The notes below the pieces were generated by a model, which saw only the letters and a list, made by a program, of their open reading frames with translations, ran no database searches and was not told the origin of the DNA. Shown piece by piece: positions 18,301 to 26,991 of a DNA stretch of 59,298 nt; within the stretch, counting starts at the first letter, position 1; the number at the start of each line of letters is the position of its first letter. Source of the DNA: Candidatus Anammoximicrobium sp. (GTDB lineage Bacteria > Planctomycetota > Planctomycetia > Pirellulales > Pirellulaceae). Both the position numbers and the translations under genes were made by a program. The stretch spans positions 1 through 59,298 of the forward strand of contig JAAYYU010000259.1 of assembly GCA_012515235.1 (NCBI GenBank), given 5' to 3'.

Positions 18301-18963
18301 CAGCCGCCCGTGCCGGTCGACCAATTCGACTTCGAAGTCCGCGCCAAAGGGCAATCGCGTGGGCCCTTGGAGAAACTGCAGCTGGTTCCGCCTCGGCCAA
18401 GGCTCCGCGCGCCAGGGCATGGCCAGACGGCGGACGGCCAGCGCGGCGGACGGCCCATTCCAAACGCCGACGAGGCCCACCACGGCGCAGGCGGCCGCGG
18501 CGCAGAGCGCAATCCGCCGCGGCCGCCGCGCGTCCAGACAGTCGGCCAGGTCCTGGCGTTCCAAGTCCGTGACGGCGGCTGCCACAACGGCCCGCCGCAA
18601 ATCGGCCGAGCCGGCCGTCGGCTCCTCTTCCGGCTGGTTCAGAAACGCCACGGCGCTGGACAGACGGTCGCACATTTCGGGAAACCGCCGCTCGATCCGC
18701 TGGGCGACTTCCAACTCCGACAGCCGGCGGACCAGAACCGGGACCAAGAACCGGCCCAGTCCCCAAGCGCCCAGGGCCAGCACCGCCAGCGCGCTTAACC
18801 AGCGCACGCCCGCATCGTCAAACCGCAACGCATAGTCCGTCACGGCGGCCAGGAAAACCGCCCCGGCCACGACGATCACAGCCAGACCGCCCCCGCAAAT
18901 CACCCGCAGTCGCCAAGCACGGCGCCGGATTGCACGTACTTTCTGTTGAACTGGGTGCAACAT
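15349..18963 (-). CDS. DUF4175-like large membrane coiled-coil protein
   Basis: This 1204-residue protein is the first gene of a four-gene operon. Two transmembrane helices lie near the N-terminus (about 20-45 and 52-75) and a third near 155-175. A region of beta-sandwich (Ig-like) domains follows, up to about residue 540 (for example HPPAYTGWPVV and LAGAVQDDLAVHAISIRF). The last 650 residues are dominated by Gln/Glu/Ala/Arg-rich coiled coil, rich in LAxRQxELxRQ patterns. This matches the DUF4175-type proteins of planctomycetes, whose function is unknown. The ATG at 18963 is chosen because the preceding in-frame residues look non-native; only a weak GAGAA lies upstream. An envelope-spanning scaffold is inferred. 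Confidence 0.75.
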   Translation of the reverse strand: MLHPVQQKVRAIRRRAWRLRVICGGGLAVIVVAGAVFLAAVTDYALRFDDAGVRWLSALAVLALGAWGLGRFLVPVLVRRLSELEVAQRIERRFPEMCDRLSSAVAFLNQPEEEPTAGSADLRRAVVAAAVTDLERQDLADCLDARRPRRIALCAAAACAVVGLVGVWNGPSAALAVRRLAMPWRAEPWPRRNQLQFLQGPTRLPFGADFEVELVDRHGRLPPSVQIHFWPDGEEAKQIQVKDMKFFQDRMVYRWEDVRRPFRYRAVGGDDDTMEWRTLELVEPPQVTSLQIRLHPPAYTGWPVVASGENIRALEGSAIEVAGQVNRPASAVQLRMDKPAAPGIVAGRLSADGLQFTISPDAQPPWQATQSGTYWFEVTDTDGLCGGSDRRWNLRAVPDAPPTVVLERPAANTFVTADAALTLAGAVQDDLAVHAISIRFTRSDSPNADERQTLEIVRGPDAAPQPAAGLADAGAGPADTRTVEFTWELSRLDGLKPGAWIDFELTADDYKPQSAHSPTRRLTIISVSELEERVASRQAFILGQLAEVLRVQREVRAPVKALEIGLAGAGRLAASDVDSLQAAELKQRQVSRLLADPQEGVAAQIVGLLHELQSNRIENPELVGRLNELLAAVRQIGGEQLPPIQTRLIGAVKSAREALRLAMATDTASPATALTAAAPGGLQDALQTAGRQQDEVIARLESLLGDFSQWDNYRRFSRELARVRQAQDELRQDAERTRLDYLGRELQDLDADQRVNLRRLAERQAELGRQFDKIAVRMDQMRDELTGLDPAAAQTLADALDLARRAALGGTMRETGRRIENNQLGDAARQQQTILRNLQELLDTLANRRVHELESRADQLHQAAEDLQALQATQQGLQAQAEQGAAAKDDSPRKRELDRLSASWSELAEQARRLSRRLERLLAEQAAQSLSAAATSLEKAAEAAGQGEAQQTLEPSREAGQQLDQAARQLDQSRHAATQDLLQEQLGRLGQDLEALVRRQQTALEGTVELEAQRRQEEPGWTRAQLSSLGALARQQRSVASEAAALTDRLAPAPAFALGLQAALREMERAARGLDRQETGPATQQSQRLALTRLQQMREALQREPGGPSDDDGQNPAGENNRPPPSDAVQRLAELKLLKSMQEELHRRTAEWAEIRSRTETLTDDQADSLRQLAEEQGRLATMLDELSGRRPKPDADETKGYEL

Positions 18964-19183
18964 CACCGCGTTTCTCGACGTTCGGCCTTCCCGAGCCAAG
19001 GCGACGGCCAGGATCGCCAGCAGCAGAAAGAGACGGCGGACAAAACCACAGGCGGAAGAGGACCGCTCCCCGCTCCGTCCTTCATTCTTCTGTCACCCCG
19101 TCTTCCTGTCAAACGGTTCCGTCTTCCACAGCTTCCCTGGCCGCCGCAGCCGTTTCCTGGCGCACCCTCCCAGCGTTTGGGAA

Positions 19184-20752
19184 TCAGTGCTTGAAGTGCC
19201 GACGCCCCGTAAAGATCATGGGCAAGCCGCGTTCGTTGCAGGCGGCGACGACCTCTTCGTCGCGGACGGAGCCGCCGGGCTGGATCAGGGCTGCCACGCC
19301 GGCGGCAGCGGCGCGATGAATGGAATCGGGAAAGGGGAAGAAGGCGTCGGAGGCCAGGACGGAGCCCTGCGCGCGGCCGCCCGCCTTGCTGATCGCGATC
19401 TCGACGGAATCCACGCGGCTCATTTGCCCCGCGCCCACGCCGACCAGCGACTGGTCCCTGCACAGCACGATGGCGTTGGATTTCACGTGGCGGCAGATGG
19501 CCCAACCGAAGCGCAGGTCGTCCATCAGGGCGGCGGGCGGTTGGGCCTGCGTCACCACCTTCCAGTCGGCTTCCGGATCGGGAGCCACGTCGGATTCCTG
19601 GACCAGCATGCCGCCGTCCAGATACCGCAACTGCAGGGACGACCGCGTCTCGTCCAGTCGGCCGACCTGCATCAGCCGCACGTTCTTCTTCCATTTGGGT
19701 TTGGTGGTCAGCACTCCCACCGCAGCGGCCTCGTAATCGGGAGCCACGACGGCTTCCACGAACAGGCCGGGCGTGGAGAGCACTTCCGCCGTGGCGACGT
19801 CGACCGTGCGGTTGAAGCCCAGCACCGAACCGAAGGCGCTCAGCGGATCGCCGTCCAGCGCCCGTTGCGTGGCCGCCGCAAGCGTTTCTGCAACGGCCGC
19901 GCCGCAGGGATTGTTGTGCTTCAGCACCGCCGCTGCCGGCTGCCCAAAAGAACGCACGATCGCCAGGGCGCTGTCCAGGTCCAGGAGATTGTTGTAGGAC
20001 AGTTCCTTGCCGTTCAGTTGCCGCGCGGTCACCACGCTGGGCCCCCCCGCGCCGACCGTGCGATACACGGCCGCCGACTGGTGCGGGTTTTCCCCGTACC
20101 GCAATTCCGCTTTGCGCCGCAAACTCAGATTCAACATCGCCGGAAAAATACCGTCCGCCGCGGCTCCGGCAAAGTAATCGGCGATCGCCCGGTCGTAGGC
20201 GGCGGTGTGCGCGAACGCCTCGGCGGCCAGTTGCCTGCGGAGCGAGTCCGAAATGCAGCCGGTGTCCGCGATCTCCTGCAGCACGGCGGAATACTGTTCA
20301 CGATTGGTCACGATCGCCACAAACGCATGGTTCTTGGCCGCGGCGCGGACCAGACTGGGACCGCCGATATCGATCTGCTCGATGGCGTCGGCCAGGGTCA
20401 CTCCCGGACGCGACACCGTGGCCTCGAAGGGATACAGATTCACGACGATCAACTCAAACGGCACAATCCCGTGCTGCTGGAGCGCCTGCAGGTCCTCGTC
20501 GTGGTCCCGGCGGCAGAGGATGCCGCCGAACACCTTGGGATGCAGGGTCTTCAACCGGCCGTGCATCATTTCGGGAAATCCCGTGTAGTCGGAGATATCC
20601 ACGATCTGCATCCCGTCGCTCTCCAGATGGCGGCGCGTGCCCCCGGTGCTGTAGATCTCCACGCCGCAGTCCGACAGGCCCCGCGCGAAGTCCGCCAGAC
20701 CGAGTTTGTCGCTGACACTAATGATGGCACGTTGCACAGGAAGGGCGTTCAT
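19184..20752 (-). CDS. purH: Bifunctional AICAR transformylase / IMP cyclohydrolase
   Basis: This 522-residue protein carries out the last two steps of purine synthesis: formylation of AICAR with 10-formyl-THF and ring closure to IMP, in the cytoplasm. The N-terminal MGS-like cyclohydrolase domain shows ISVSDKLGLADFARGL, STGGTRRHL and EMMHGRLKTLHPKVFGGIL. The transformylase domain shows LRYGENPHQSAAVY, LKHNNPCGAA and the C-terminal ASDAFFPFPDSI and QPGGSVRDEEV blocks. Length is normal for PurH (about 520). The ATG at 20752 matches the family start, although only a weak GATGGA lies upstream. It is 220 bp upstream of the DUF4175 gene, same strand. Confidence 0.96.
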   Translation of the reverse strand: MNALPVQRAIISVSDKLGLADFARGLSDCGVEIYSTGGTRRHLESDGMQIVDISDYTGFPEMMHGRLKTLHPKVFGGILCRRDHDEDLQALQQHGIVPFELIVVNLYPFEATVSRPGVTLADAIEQIDIGGPSLVRAAAKNHAFVAIVTNREQYSAVLQEIADTGCISDSLRRQLAAEAFAHTAAYDRAIADYFAGAAADGIFPAMLNLSLRRKAELRYGENPHQSAAVYRTVGAGGPSVVTARQLNGKELSYNNLLDLDSALAIVRSFGQPAAAVLKHNNPCGAAVAETLAAATQRALDGDPLSAFGSVLGFNRTVDVATAEVLSTPGLFVEAVVAPDYEAAAVGVLTTKPKWKKNVRLMQVGRLDETRSSLQLRYLDGGMLVQESDVAPDPEADWKVVTQAQPPAALMDDLRFGWAICRHVKSNAIVLCRDQSLVGVGAGQMSRVDSVEIAISKAGGRAQGSVLASDAFFPFPDSIHRAAAAGVAALIQPGGSVRDEEVVAACNERGLPMIFTGRRHFKH

Positions 20753-20957
20753 CGTTCGGGTCCATCTGGTCCAAAGGGTCGCGTCGCCGGCCAAGAAGGG
20801 AAATGCAACCGTAGGTTTACGCGCAGACCGGGCGGCGGTCAAGCGGTGGGGAGCCCAGGCGAGGGGGAACGGAATCAGACCGAAACGCGCAACGGGAAAT
20901 TGGACCCACGCCACTGCTTCTGGCCTGTGACCGGCTCCCAGTCACGGCTCCAGTCAG

Positions 20958-20991
20958 AAAAAAGGCCCGGCTTTCGCGAGAACGCCGGGCT
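20958..20991 (-). terminator. Rho-independent terminator of the beta-propeller gene
   Basis: On the minus strand a perfect 7-bp stem (GCCCGGC at 20984-20990, GCCGGGC at 20965-20971) with a 12-nt loop is followed by CTTTTTT. It lies about 40 bp past the stop codon of the gene ending at 21031 and 206 bp before purH starts, so it should end the beta-propeller transcript. Confidence 0.85.
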
Positions 20992-21030
20992 CTTGGCTGG
21001 TTGTGCTGCTCGAAACCGGTGATCCGATGG

Positions 21031-22506
21031 CTAGTTGAAAGGATCGGCGTCGCCGCCTGCAGCCGGTTTCGGCGCAGCTCCGCCGCCGAACGGATCATCG
21101 GCCTGGGCGGGGGCCGCCGGTTTCGCCGCCGGTTTCGTCTTGGCGTCCTCCAGCCCTTCTTGCTTGATTTCCGGACGGCGTTGCTGCTGTTCGGCTTCTT
21201 TCAGGTTGAGATGGACGAGCGGCCATTGGAGTTCGGTCTCGCGCAGGCACTGAATGACGCCGGTCGCCGTCGCCATGATGATGCGATCGGTCTTGGCGTT
21301 CGCATAGAAGAAGTCGGCGTCATACGCGCCCATCAACGCGATCCGTCCGCCGGTCTTGGCGTCCAGGATCGACATGCGATCCGTCAAACTCAGGCAGTAC
21401 AGGCGGTCTTTGCTAACGGACAGCAAGCGTTTTACCTGGGGCACCGACCACTTCTCGGTGCCGCTGTCCAAGTTCAGGCAGAACAGACTCCCCTTGTCGG
21501 TGACGACATAGACCGAGTCGCCAACGGGAGTCGGGCTGTTGCTGATCGCTTCGCCGGCGGAAAACCGCCACAACTCGTCGCCACTGACGTCGGTCAGGCA
21601 GTACACGCAACCGTCGATGGAAGCCGCCAGGATTTTGCCGGGACTGGCGTACGCGGCCTGTGACACGATCGCTTGCTTGGCTTCCATACGATAGCGAGGG
21701 CGTTGCGTCGTGCGGGCCACGTACAGCATCCCGCGATCAGTCGACCAAACCACGCTTTGCGGGGTCACGATCGGCTGGATGAGCACGCGGCCGTTGGCGC
21801 GGGAGATCTTGGGCAACGTCCGCGTTTCGCCGATTTCATACCATTCGACGTTGCCGGTGAACGTGGGGACGACCACGTACTCGTCGGTCAGCGCGGCTCC
21901 GGCGGACGCCACTCCGTCGACCTCGCGAACCCAAGCCATCTCTCCCGTATCGCGTTTCAGCAAGTGCAGCGCGGAGCCGTTCAGCACCGCGACGAACTTC
22001 TCATTCACACCCGGCCGTTCCGTAGGATAATTGCGATTGCCCACCACGGTGGTCCAGCGCGTGCGGCCGCTTTCGGCATCGATGGCGTGCAGCACCGCGC
22101 GGTCCGTGACGACGTACAGGGTGATCTCCGGCACTTCGATCGTTTCGATCTGGGCCTCGATTTCCCGCAGCTTCAGCTCCTCGACGAACGCCTTGGCCTG
22201 CTTCTCCGCCGCTTCTTTCCCCAGCAAGTCGCCGAAGCGGTCCGTGTCCCGTTCCGAAAACGCCTGTTTCCGATCCTCGTAGCGGACCTCGTACACCGCG
22301 TGCTTCTGCGTGGCACTCACGAAGTAGGTGAAATCCGAGACACGGCCGCGAGCCGAGTCGAGCGAGACTTGGGTGAACCAAGCCCGTTCCAGCCCGTACC
22401 GGCGCGCTTCCACCTGCGAAACCAGACGCGAGCCGCCGGAATCAGCATGGGCGGCAGACAGTATGGCCAACAATACCCCGATGGAAGCAACAAGTGTTCG
22501 GGACAT
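21031..22506 (-). CDS. Exported PQQ-binding-like beta-propeller protein
   Basis: This 491-residue protein has a signal peptide (LVASIGVLLAILSAAHA) and repeating blades of the quinoprotein/BamB type, for example LHAIDAESGRTRWTTVVG, LHLLKRDTGEMAWVREV, VYCLTDVSGDELWRFSAG and LFCLNLDSGTEKWSVP. The family uses such propellers either as PQQ enzymes or as protein-protein scaffolds; no metal-binding catalytic residues were identified, so a scaffold role is favoured. The C-terminus is a low-complexity Pro/Ala/Lys tail ending DPFGGG and DADPFN. A DPFG motif also occurs in the next gene, 22603-24183, on the same strand. The upstream ribosome binding site is weak. Confidence 0.75.
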   Translation of the reverse strand: MSRTLVASIGVLLAILSAAHADSGGSRLVSQVEARRYGLERAWFTQVSLDSARGRVSDFTYFVSATQKHAVYEVRYEDRKQAFSERDTDRFGDLLGKEAAEKQAKAFVEELKLREIEAQIETIEVPEITLYVVTDRAVLHAIDAESGRTRWTTVVGNRNYPTERPGVNEKFVAVLNGSALHLLKRDTGEMAWVREVDGVASAGAALTDEYVVVPTFTGNVEWYEIGETRTLPKISRANGRVLIQPIVTPQSVVWSTDRGMLYVARTTQRPRYRMEAKQAIVSQAAYASPGKILAASIDGCVYCLTDVSGDELWRFSAGEAISNSPTPVGDSVYVVTDKGSLFCLNLDSGTEKWSVPQVKRLLSVSKDRLYCLSLTDRMSILDAKTGGRIALMGAYDADFFYANAKTDRIIMATATGVIQCLRETELQWPLVHLNLKEAEQQQRRPEIKQEGLEDAKTKPAAKPAAPAQADDPFGGGAAPKPAAGGDADPFN

Positions 22507-22602
22507 GACGATTTTCCGGGAAAGACCGACCGGGAAACGGGTAAAGGGACTCCCTCTACGCTAGTTTAAGTGGCCATCCGTTGCCTGTCAAAAATTGTCT
22601 GC

Positions 22603-24183
22603 TCAGGGAGCCGGGAGCTTTTCCCAAAGCCCTTGCCAGATAACGAACGGCGCATCCCCCTCGTAGCCCGCGAGGTTGGCCCCCGGTTCCTGGACGATGG
22701 CGCCCAGCACCAGCAGCCTGTCGTCCAGCGCAGGCGCCTCGCCGGACTCCGCCTGACCATAGACGGCCACGGTCTGTTCGCTGCCGGCCAGCGCCACGTC
22801 GAGCACGTTGTAGCCGCCCTGCTGGCGGACCTGCTTGACGACGCCCACCAGCAACACGCCGTTGTTGTCGCGGCCGCTGGCCTTCAACCAACCGCCGGCA
22901 ACGATGCCCAGCGTGTTCAGTTTCGCGTCTTCGGCCTTCAGGGATTGGACCAGTCCGACGGCCGCGTCCAACTCCGCGCCGCCCCGTTTCGGGCAATAGG
23001 CGAGCGTCTCGCCCAATTTGGCCAGCGCCACGTAGCTTTGCTTGATCCGTTCCCGCGACTCTCCCTCGGAAGCCGACCGCCAGGCGTCGACCACGGTCTG
23101 GGCTTCTTCGGCAGCGGACGCCAAATCGGCCGCCGTCTTCTGCGGCGCGTTGGGCAAAGGCTGGGCCGGAGGCTTCGTCGTTTCGGCCGTTTCAGTCGTT
23201 TCAGTCGGTTTAACTGTTTCAGTCGGTTCGGTCTTGGCTTCCTCCTCGGAGCTGCTGACCATCGGGTCCGCCACAGGCTTGTCGTCCGGTGGCGCCTCGG
23301 TGTCCAGTTTCATTTCCGCCAAGGGATCCGTTTCCGGTTCCGGAATCTCGCTCAAATCGATGTCCGGTTTGGCGGCAGGCGCCGCCATGCCGAACGGGTC
23401 CGCGCCGGGAACGCCGGCAGTCAGCGGTTCCGCAGCGCCGGGCTTCTGCGATTTGCCGGGCTTTTTGGTCTTGGCGCCAGGCGACTTCGCTTTGCCGGAG
23501 GCCGCGGGGGATTTGTGCGGCGAGGCGGATTCGTTCGGATTGACAAAGCTGCGTTCGGGCAGCACTTGCGGCGCGCTGGCCGCCGGCGTCCCCGCAGCCA
23601 CGGCGTCGCCTGCTGCGGGCGCGCTGACGGCGCCCCCGGACGGTTTTTCACCGCGATACCGTTCCGGCACGATCCAGGGGACGTAGGGGGCGATTTTCGG
23701 CGCCAGTCCCGAAATGTCGGCCCGCTTGCTCGGCCACTCTTTTGCCGATCCGATCCACCACAGGATGACCTGGGCGATGACCAGCCCGGCGACGCCGCCG
23801 AGGACGATCTTGACGAACTCCGCAACCGGGCTCTTCGACTTGCGTTTTGCCGGCGCGGCCGGCCGTCGCCGCCGAGTCGCCGTTGCCGTCGTCGCCGCCG
23901 AGTCGCCCGTCTCGATGCTCAACGGCGCGAACCCTCCGGTGCGGGGCTCCGGTTCGAGCAGTCGCGGCACGGCATCGACGTCTGGGGCGGCCCCGTCGGT
24001 CAGCGTCACGGCCGCCGCAGCGTCCGGATCGTCGACCACGATCAGCTCGGGCGGCAGCTTGTCCAGGACTTCCGCCAGCGGGAATTCCTCTTGGCACAAA
24101 GGACAACGGACGGTGGCCCGCTGGCTGGCGCGGCTGGGCAGCACCACGGAATCGGTACATCGGGGGCAGGCAATAATCGTCAT
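22603..24183 (-). CDS. Zinc-ribbon (MJ0042-type) membrane protein
   Basis: This 526-residue protein begins with a CxxC...CxxC zinc ribbon (Cys6, Cys9, Cys27, Cys30; ACPRCTDS and RCPLCQEEFP), the MJ0042-like finger common at the N-terminus of planctomycete membrane proteins. A basic stretch is followed by one transmembrane helix (IVLGGVAGLVIAQVILWWIG, about 128-148). A long Pro/Ala/Glu/Thr-rich linker follows. The C-terminal 150 residues form a folded domain with a beta-strand pattern (NNGVLLVGVVKQVRQ, TVAVYGQAESGEAP) that I cannot name. The ATG at 24183 has AGGAG 7-8 nt upstream. It lies 96 bp upstream of the beta-propeller gene on the same strand. Function unknown. Confidence 0.7.
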   Translation of the reverse strand: MTIIACPRCTDSVVLPSRASQRATVRCPLCQEEFPLAEVLDKLPPELIVVDDPDAAAAVTLTDGAAPDVDAVPRLLEPEPRTGGFAPLSIETGDSAATTATATRRRRPAAPAKRKSKSPVAEFVKIVLGGVAGLVIAQVILWWIGSAKEWPSKRADISGLAPKIAPYVPWIVPERYRGEKPSGGAVSAPAAGDAVAAGTPAASAPQVLPERSFVNPNESASPHKSPAASGKAKSPGAKTKKPGKSQKPGAAEPLTAGVPGADPFGMAAPAAKPDIDLSEIPEPETDPLAEMKLDTEAPPDDKPVADPMVSSSEEEAKTEPTETVKPTETTETAETTKPPAQPLPNAPQKTAADLASAAEEAQTVVDAWRSASEGESRERIKQSYVALAKLGETLAYCPKRGGAELDAAVGLVQSLKAEDAKLNTLGIVAGGWLKASGRDNNGVLLVGVVKQVRQQGGYNVLDVALAGSEQTVAVYGQAESGEAPALDDRLLVLGAIVQEPGANLAGYEGDAPFVIWQGLWEKLPAP

Positions 24184-24693
24184 AAAGGGCTCCTGGATTT
24201 GCGCTGCGGCGCAGCGTGCATGACGGCTTATTCTAATTGCCCCATACCCCCTCCCGCTAGTCTGCGCGGCCATGAACTCGGCTGATTCGCAGGCCGAAGG
24301 ACCGAGGGAGCCCGGCGATTCCGAAAAGCCGGGCTTTTGGGAACCGCGGCGACGGGCGGGGCGGGACAACCGGGTCCGCCCCGGCCCGCCGGCCCCGGCT
24401 TGTCGCCCGGCACGGGCAGGTCGTCGTTCACTACTTATCAAAACGCCTCCGGGGCCCGGACAAGTGGGCCTGGACAAGCCGGCCTGGACAAGCACCGCGG
24501 CACCGCGAGGATCCGAGTTCCGTGACAGGCGGAACGCGGGGGATGTGGATCGCAGCCGGCCGCTGGTATAGGATATGGAGGCCCGAAGCGGGACCGCCGC
24601 GCCCGCAGCCGGTCGGGTCCGATTCCGTCTCCGGAACCCCCGGCGATTCGTCCCCCGGAACCGTCCGTCCGTCCTTCGTTCAAGGAACTGACC
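24184..24693. other. Divergent intergenic region, 510 bp
   Basis: This lies between the zinc-ribbon gene (-) and the FAD oxidoreductase gene (+). It contains the hairpin at 24310-24338 and otherwise no gene with recognisable motifs. Open frames in it run into neighbouring genes and lack known similarity. A TATAGG at about 24566 on the plus strand could be part of a promoter, but no clear -35 box is present. Confidence 0.4.
24310..24338 (+). terminator. Terminator-like hairpin in a divergent intergenic region
   Basis: GCCCGGC (24310-24316) pairs with GCCGGGC (24328-24334), followed by TTTT on the plus strand. The loop and stem closely resemble the terminator at 20958-20991. There is no plus-strand gene upstream to terminate, so it may instead be a dispersed hairpin repeat. 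Confidence 0.4.
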
Positions 24694-26979
24694 ATGTGCA
24701 AAGTCCTGAAGTTCGTGTTGCCTGTGTGGATCGCCTGCTCCGCGTGGAGCCGGGCTGACCAGGTATTGGTCGAAGCCGAGAGCTTTGCCGAGCCGGGGGG
24801 CTGGGTGCTGGATACGCAGTTCATCCATCTCATGGGCTCGCCCTATCTGTTGGCCCACGGGTTGGGCAAGCCGGTCGAGGACGCGGCGACGACCGTTTCG
24901 TTCCCGGCCGCGGGCGAGTATCGGGTCTGGGTCCGCACCAAGGACTGGGTGGCGCAGTGGAAGGCGCCGGGCCAGCCGGGACGGTTCCAGTTGCTGGTCG
25001 ACGGCCAACCGCTGGCCGAGACGTTCGGCACGCAAGGCGCCGAATGGGCCTGGCAGAGCGGCGGGGTGGTGAAGATCAACCAGCGGGACGTCAAACTGGC
25101 GCTGCACGACTTGACGGGATTCGACGGCCGCTGCGACGCCGTCTTCTTTACCAGCGACGCCAACGTGACGCCGCCCAACAGTTCCGAGGTCCTGCCCGGC
25201 TGGCGGCGCGATCTGCTGGGGCTGAGCGACAAGCCGACGGAGTTGGCCGGGTACGATCTGGTCGTCGTGGGCGGAGGCTACTCAGGAATGGGCGCCGCGA
25301 TCGCCGCGGCGCGGATGGGCTGCCAAGTCGCCCTGATCCAGGACCGGCCGGTGTTGGGCGGCAACGGCTCCAGCGAAGTCCGCGTGTGGGCCAACGGCCT
25401 GGTCCGCCGGGGCCGGTTCCCGCGGATCGGCGAAATCGTGGAAGAGTTCTCGGACCAGGCCAAGCAATCGCCCGGCCAGGCGGAGGAGTTTGGCGACGAC
25501 GTCAAAGAATCCGTCGTGCGGGCCGAGAAGAACATCGACCTGTTCCTGAACCATTTCGCCTACCAGGTCGAAACGGACGGCGGCCAGATCAAGGCCGTGC
25601 TGGCCTTCGATACGCGGACCAGCGAGCACAAGCGGTTCACGGGCAAGTTGTTCTGCGACGCCACGGGCCACGGCACGCTGGGCGCCCTGGCCGGCGCTCA
25701 CTACGACATGACGCCTACAGGCCGCATGGGCATGAGCAACATGTGGCGGTGGGACGAAGCCCAGCAGCCCACGGCGTTTCCGCAGACGCCCTGGGCGCTG
25801 GAGCTGACCATGCAGGACTTCCCCTACCCGCGGAATAACCACGGACCATGGTTCTGGGAGAGCGGTTTCGACAAGGACCCGATCCACGACGCGGAGGCGA
25901 TTCGCGACTGGAACCTGCGCGCCGTGTACGGGGCCTTTAACGCCATGAAGAACCGGGACGGCGCGGCGCAGCATCCGAATGCGTTCCTGTCCTGGGTGGC
26001 CTACATCGGCGGGCCGCGGGAATCGCGGCGCCTGCTGGGCGACGTGATCCTGACGCAAGAGGACATCGTCACCAAACGCGATTTCCCGGACGGCTGCGTG
26101 CCCAGCACCTGGTCCATCGACTTGCACTACCCGAAGCAAGAGTACGCGGAGAAATTCCCGGACAACCCGTTCATCTCGGTGGCCAAGTTCGACGCCCGCG
26201 TGGACCGCACGTTCGGGTACCCCGTGCCGTACCGCTGCTTCTACTCGCGGAATATCCCCAACCTGTTCATGGCCGGCCGCTGCATCAGCGTGACCCACGA
26301 AGCCCTGGGGACCGTGCGGGTGATGAGGACCTGCGGGATGATGGGCGAAGTGGTGGGCCGCGCCGCTTCGATCTGCGTCCAGCAGGACTGCACGCCGCGG
26401 GACGTGTACGACAAGCACCTGGACGAACTCAAAAAGCTGCTGGACCTGCCGGGCAAGGCCCGCCGCGCCACGGTCACCGCGGAGTTCGTCGTCCCGCCCG
26501 ACGTTCCCAAACGGGCCCCCGCGTTCGGACCGCCGACGGGCTTGGATCCCGAGACGCTGCCCGGCGTGGTGATCGACGACCGCCGCGCGGTCAAGACGGG
26601 CACCTGGAACGAGGGCACTGGGTTGAGGGGCTACGTGGGTTACGGCTATTCGTATGCGTCGAGCGGTTCGGGAGCCAGCATGCGTTTCGAGTTCAAGCCG
26701 CCCGCCGCAGGCCGCTACGAGGTGCGTCTGGCCTATCAGCCGCACGAAAACCGGGGCACGCGGGTGCCGGTCACGGTCACGTCGCCGCAGGGCGCCGCCG
26801 TCAAACAGATCAACATGCGCGAGCCGCCGCCGCTGGACCAAGGCTTCATTTTCCTGGGCCAGTTCGACTTCCGTCCCGGCGCGCCGGCCGCAGTCGAGAT
26901 CGGCACCCAGGACGCGGGCGGAAACGCCCATGCCGACGCGGTCCAATTCCTGCCCGTCAAGGAAAATGCCCCGCAATAA
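24694..26979 (+). CDS. Secreted FAD-dependent oxidoreductase with N- and C-terminal binding domains
   Basis: This 761-residue protein has a signal peptide (VLKFVLPVWIACSAWSRA). Residues about 22-150 form a carbohydrate-binding-like beta-sandwich. Residues about 185-610 form the FAD_oxidored domain, with the Rossmann loop VVVGGGYSGMGAAIAAARMG near 189-205, the GGNGSSEVR segment and a late FMAGRCISVTHEALGT motif. The last 130 residues (DDRRAVKTGTWNEG, YASSGSGASMRFEF) resemble golvesin-type C-terminal domains. It is probably an extracytoplasmic oxidase acting on a glycan or sugar; the substrate is unknown. The stop is 12 bp before the BatA/VWA gene, so the two are likely co-transcribed. Confidence 0.82.
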   Translation: MCKVLKFVLPVWIACSAWSRADQVLVEAESFAEPGGWVLDTQFIHLMGSPYLLAHGLGKPVEDAATTVSFPAAGEYRVWVRTKDWVAQWKAPGQPGRFQLLVDGQPLAETFGTQGAEWAWQSGGVVKINQRDVKLALHDLTGFDGRCDAVFFTSDANVTPPNSSEVLPGWRRDLLGLSDKPTELAGYDLVVVGGGYSGMGAAIAAARMGCQVALIQDRPVLGGNGSSEVRVWANGLVRRGRFPRIGEIVEEFSDQAKQSPGQAEEFGDDVKESVVRAEKNIDLFLNHFAYQVETDGGQIKAVLAFDTRTSEHKRFTGKLFCDATGHGTLGALAGAHYDMTPTGRMGMSNMWRWDEAQQPTAFPQTPWALELTMQDFPYPRNNHGPWFWESGFDKDPIHDAEAIRDWNLRAVYGAFNAMKNRDGAAQHPNAFLSWVAYIGGPRESRRLLGDVILTQEDIVTKRDFPDGCVPSTWSIDLHYPKQEYAEKFPDNPFISVAKFDARVDRTFGYPVPYRCFYSRNIPNLFMAGRCISVTHEALGTVRVMRTCGMMGEVVGRAASICVQQDCTPRDVYDKHLDELKKLLDLPGKARRATVTAEFVVPPDVPKRAPAFGPPTGLDPETLPGVVIDDRRAVKTGTWNEGTGLRGYVGYGYSYASSGSGASMRFEFKPPAAGRYEVRLAYQPHENRGTRVPVTVTSPQGAAVKQINMREPPPLDQGFIFLGQFDFRPGAPAAVEIGTQDAGGNAHADAVQFLPVKENAPQ

Positions 26980-26991
26980 GCATCGTGCGCT

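Noticed and set aside
16330..18798. Plus-strand open frame of 822 codons opposite the DUF4175 gene
   Set aside because: It is an antisense shadow; the DUF4175 reading has coherent membrane, Ig-like and coiled-coil regions.
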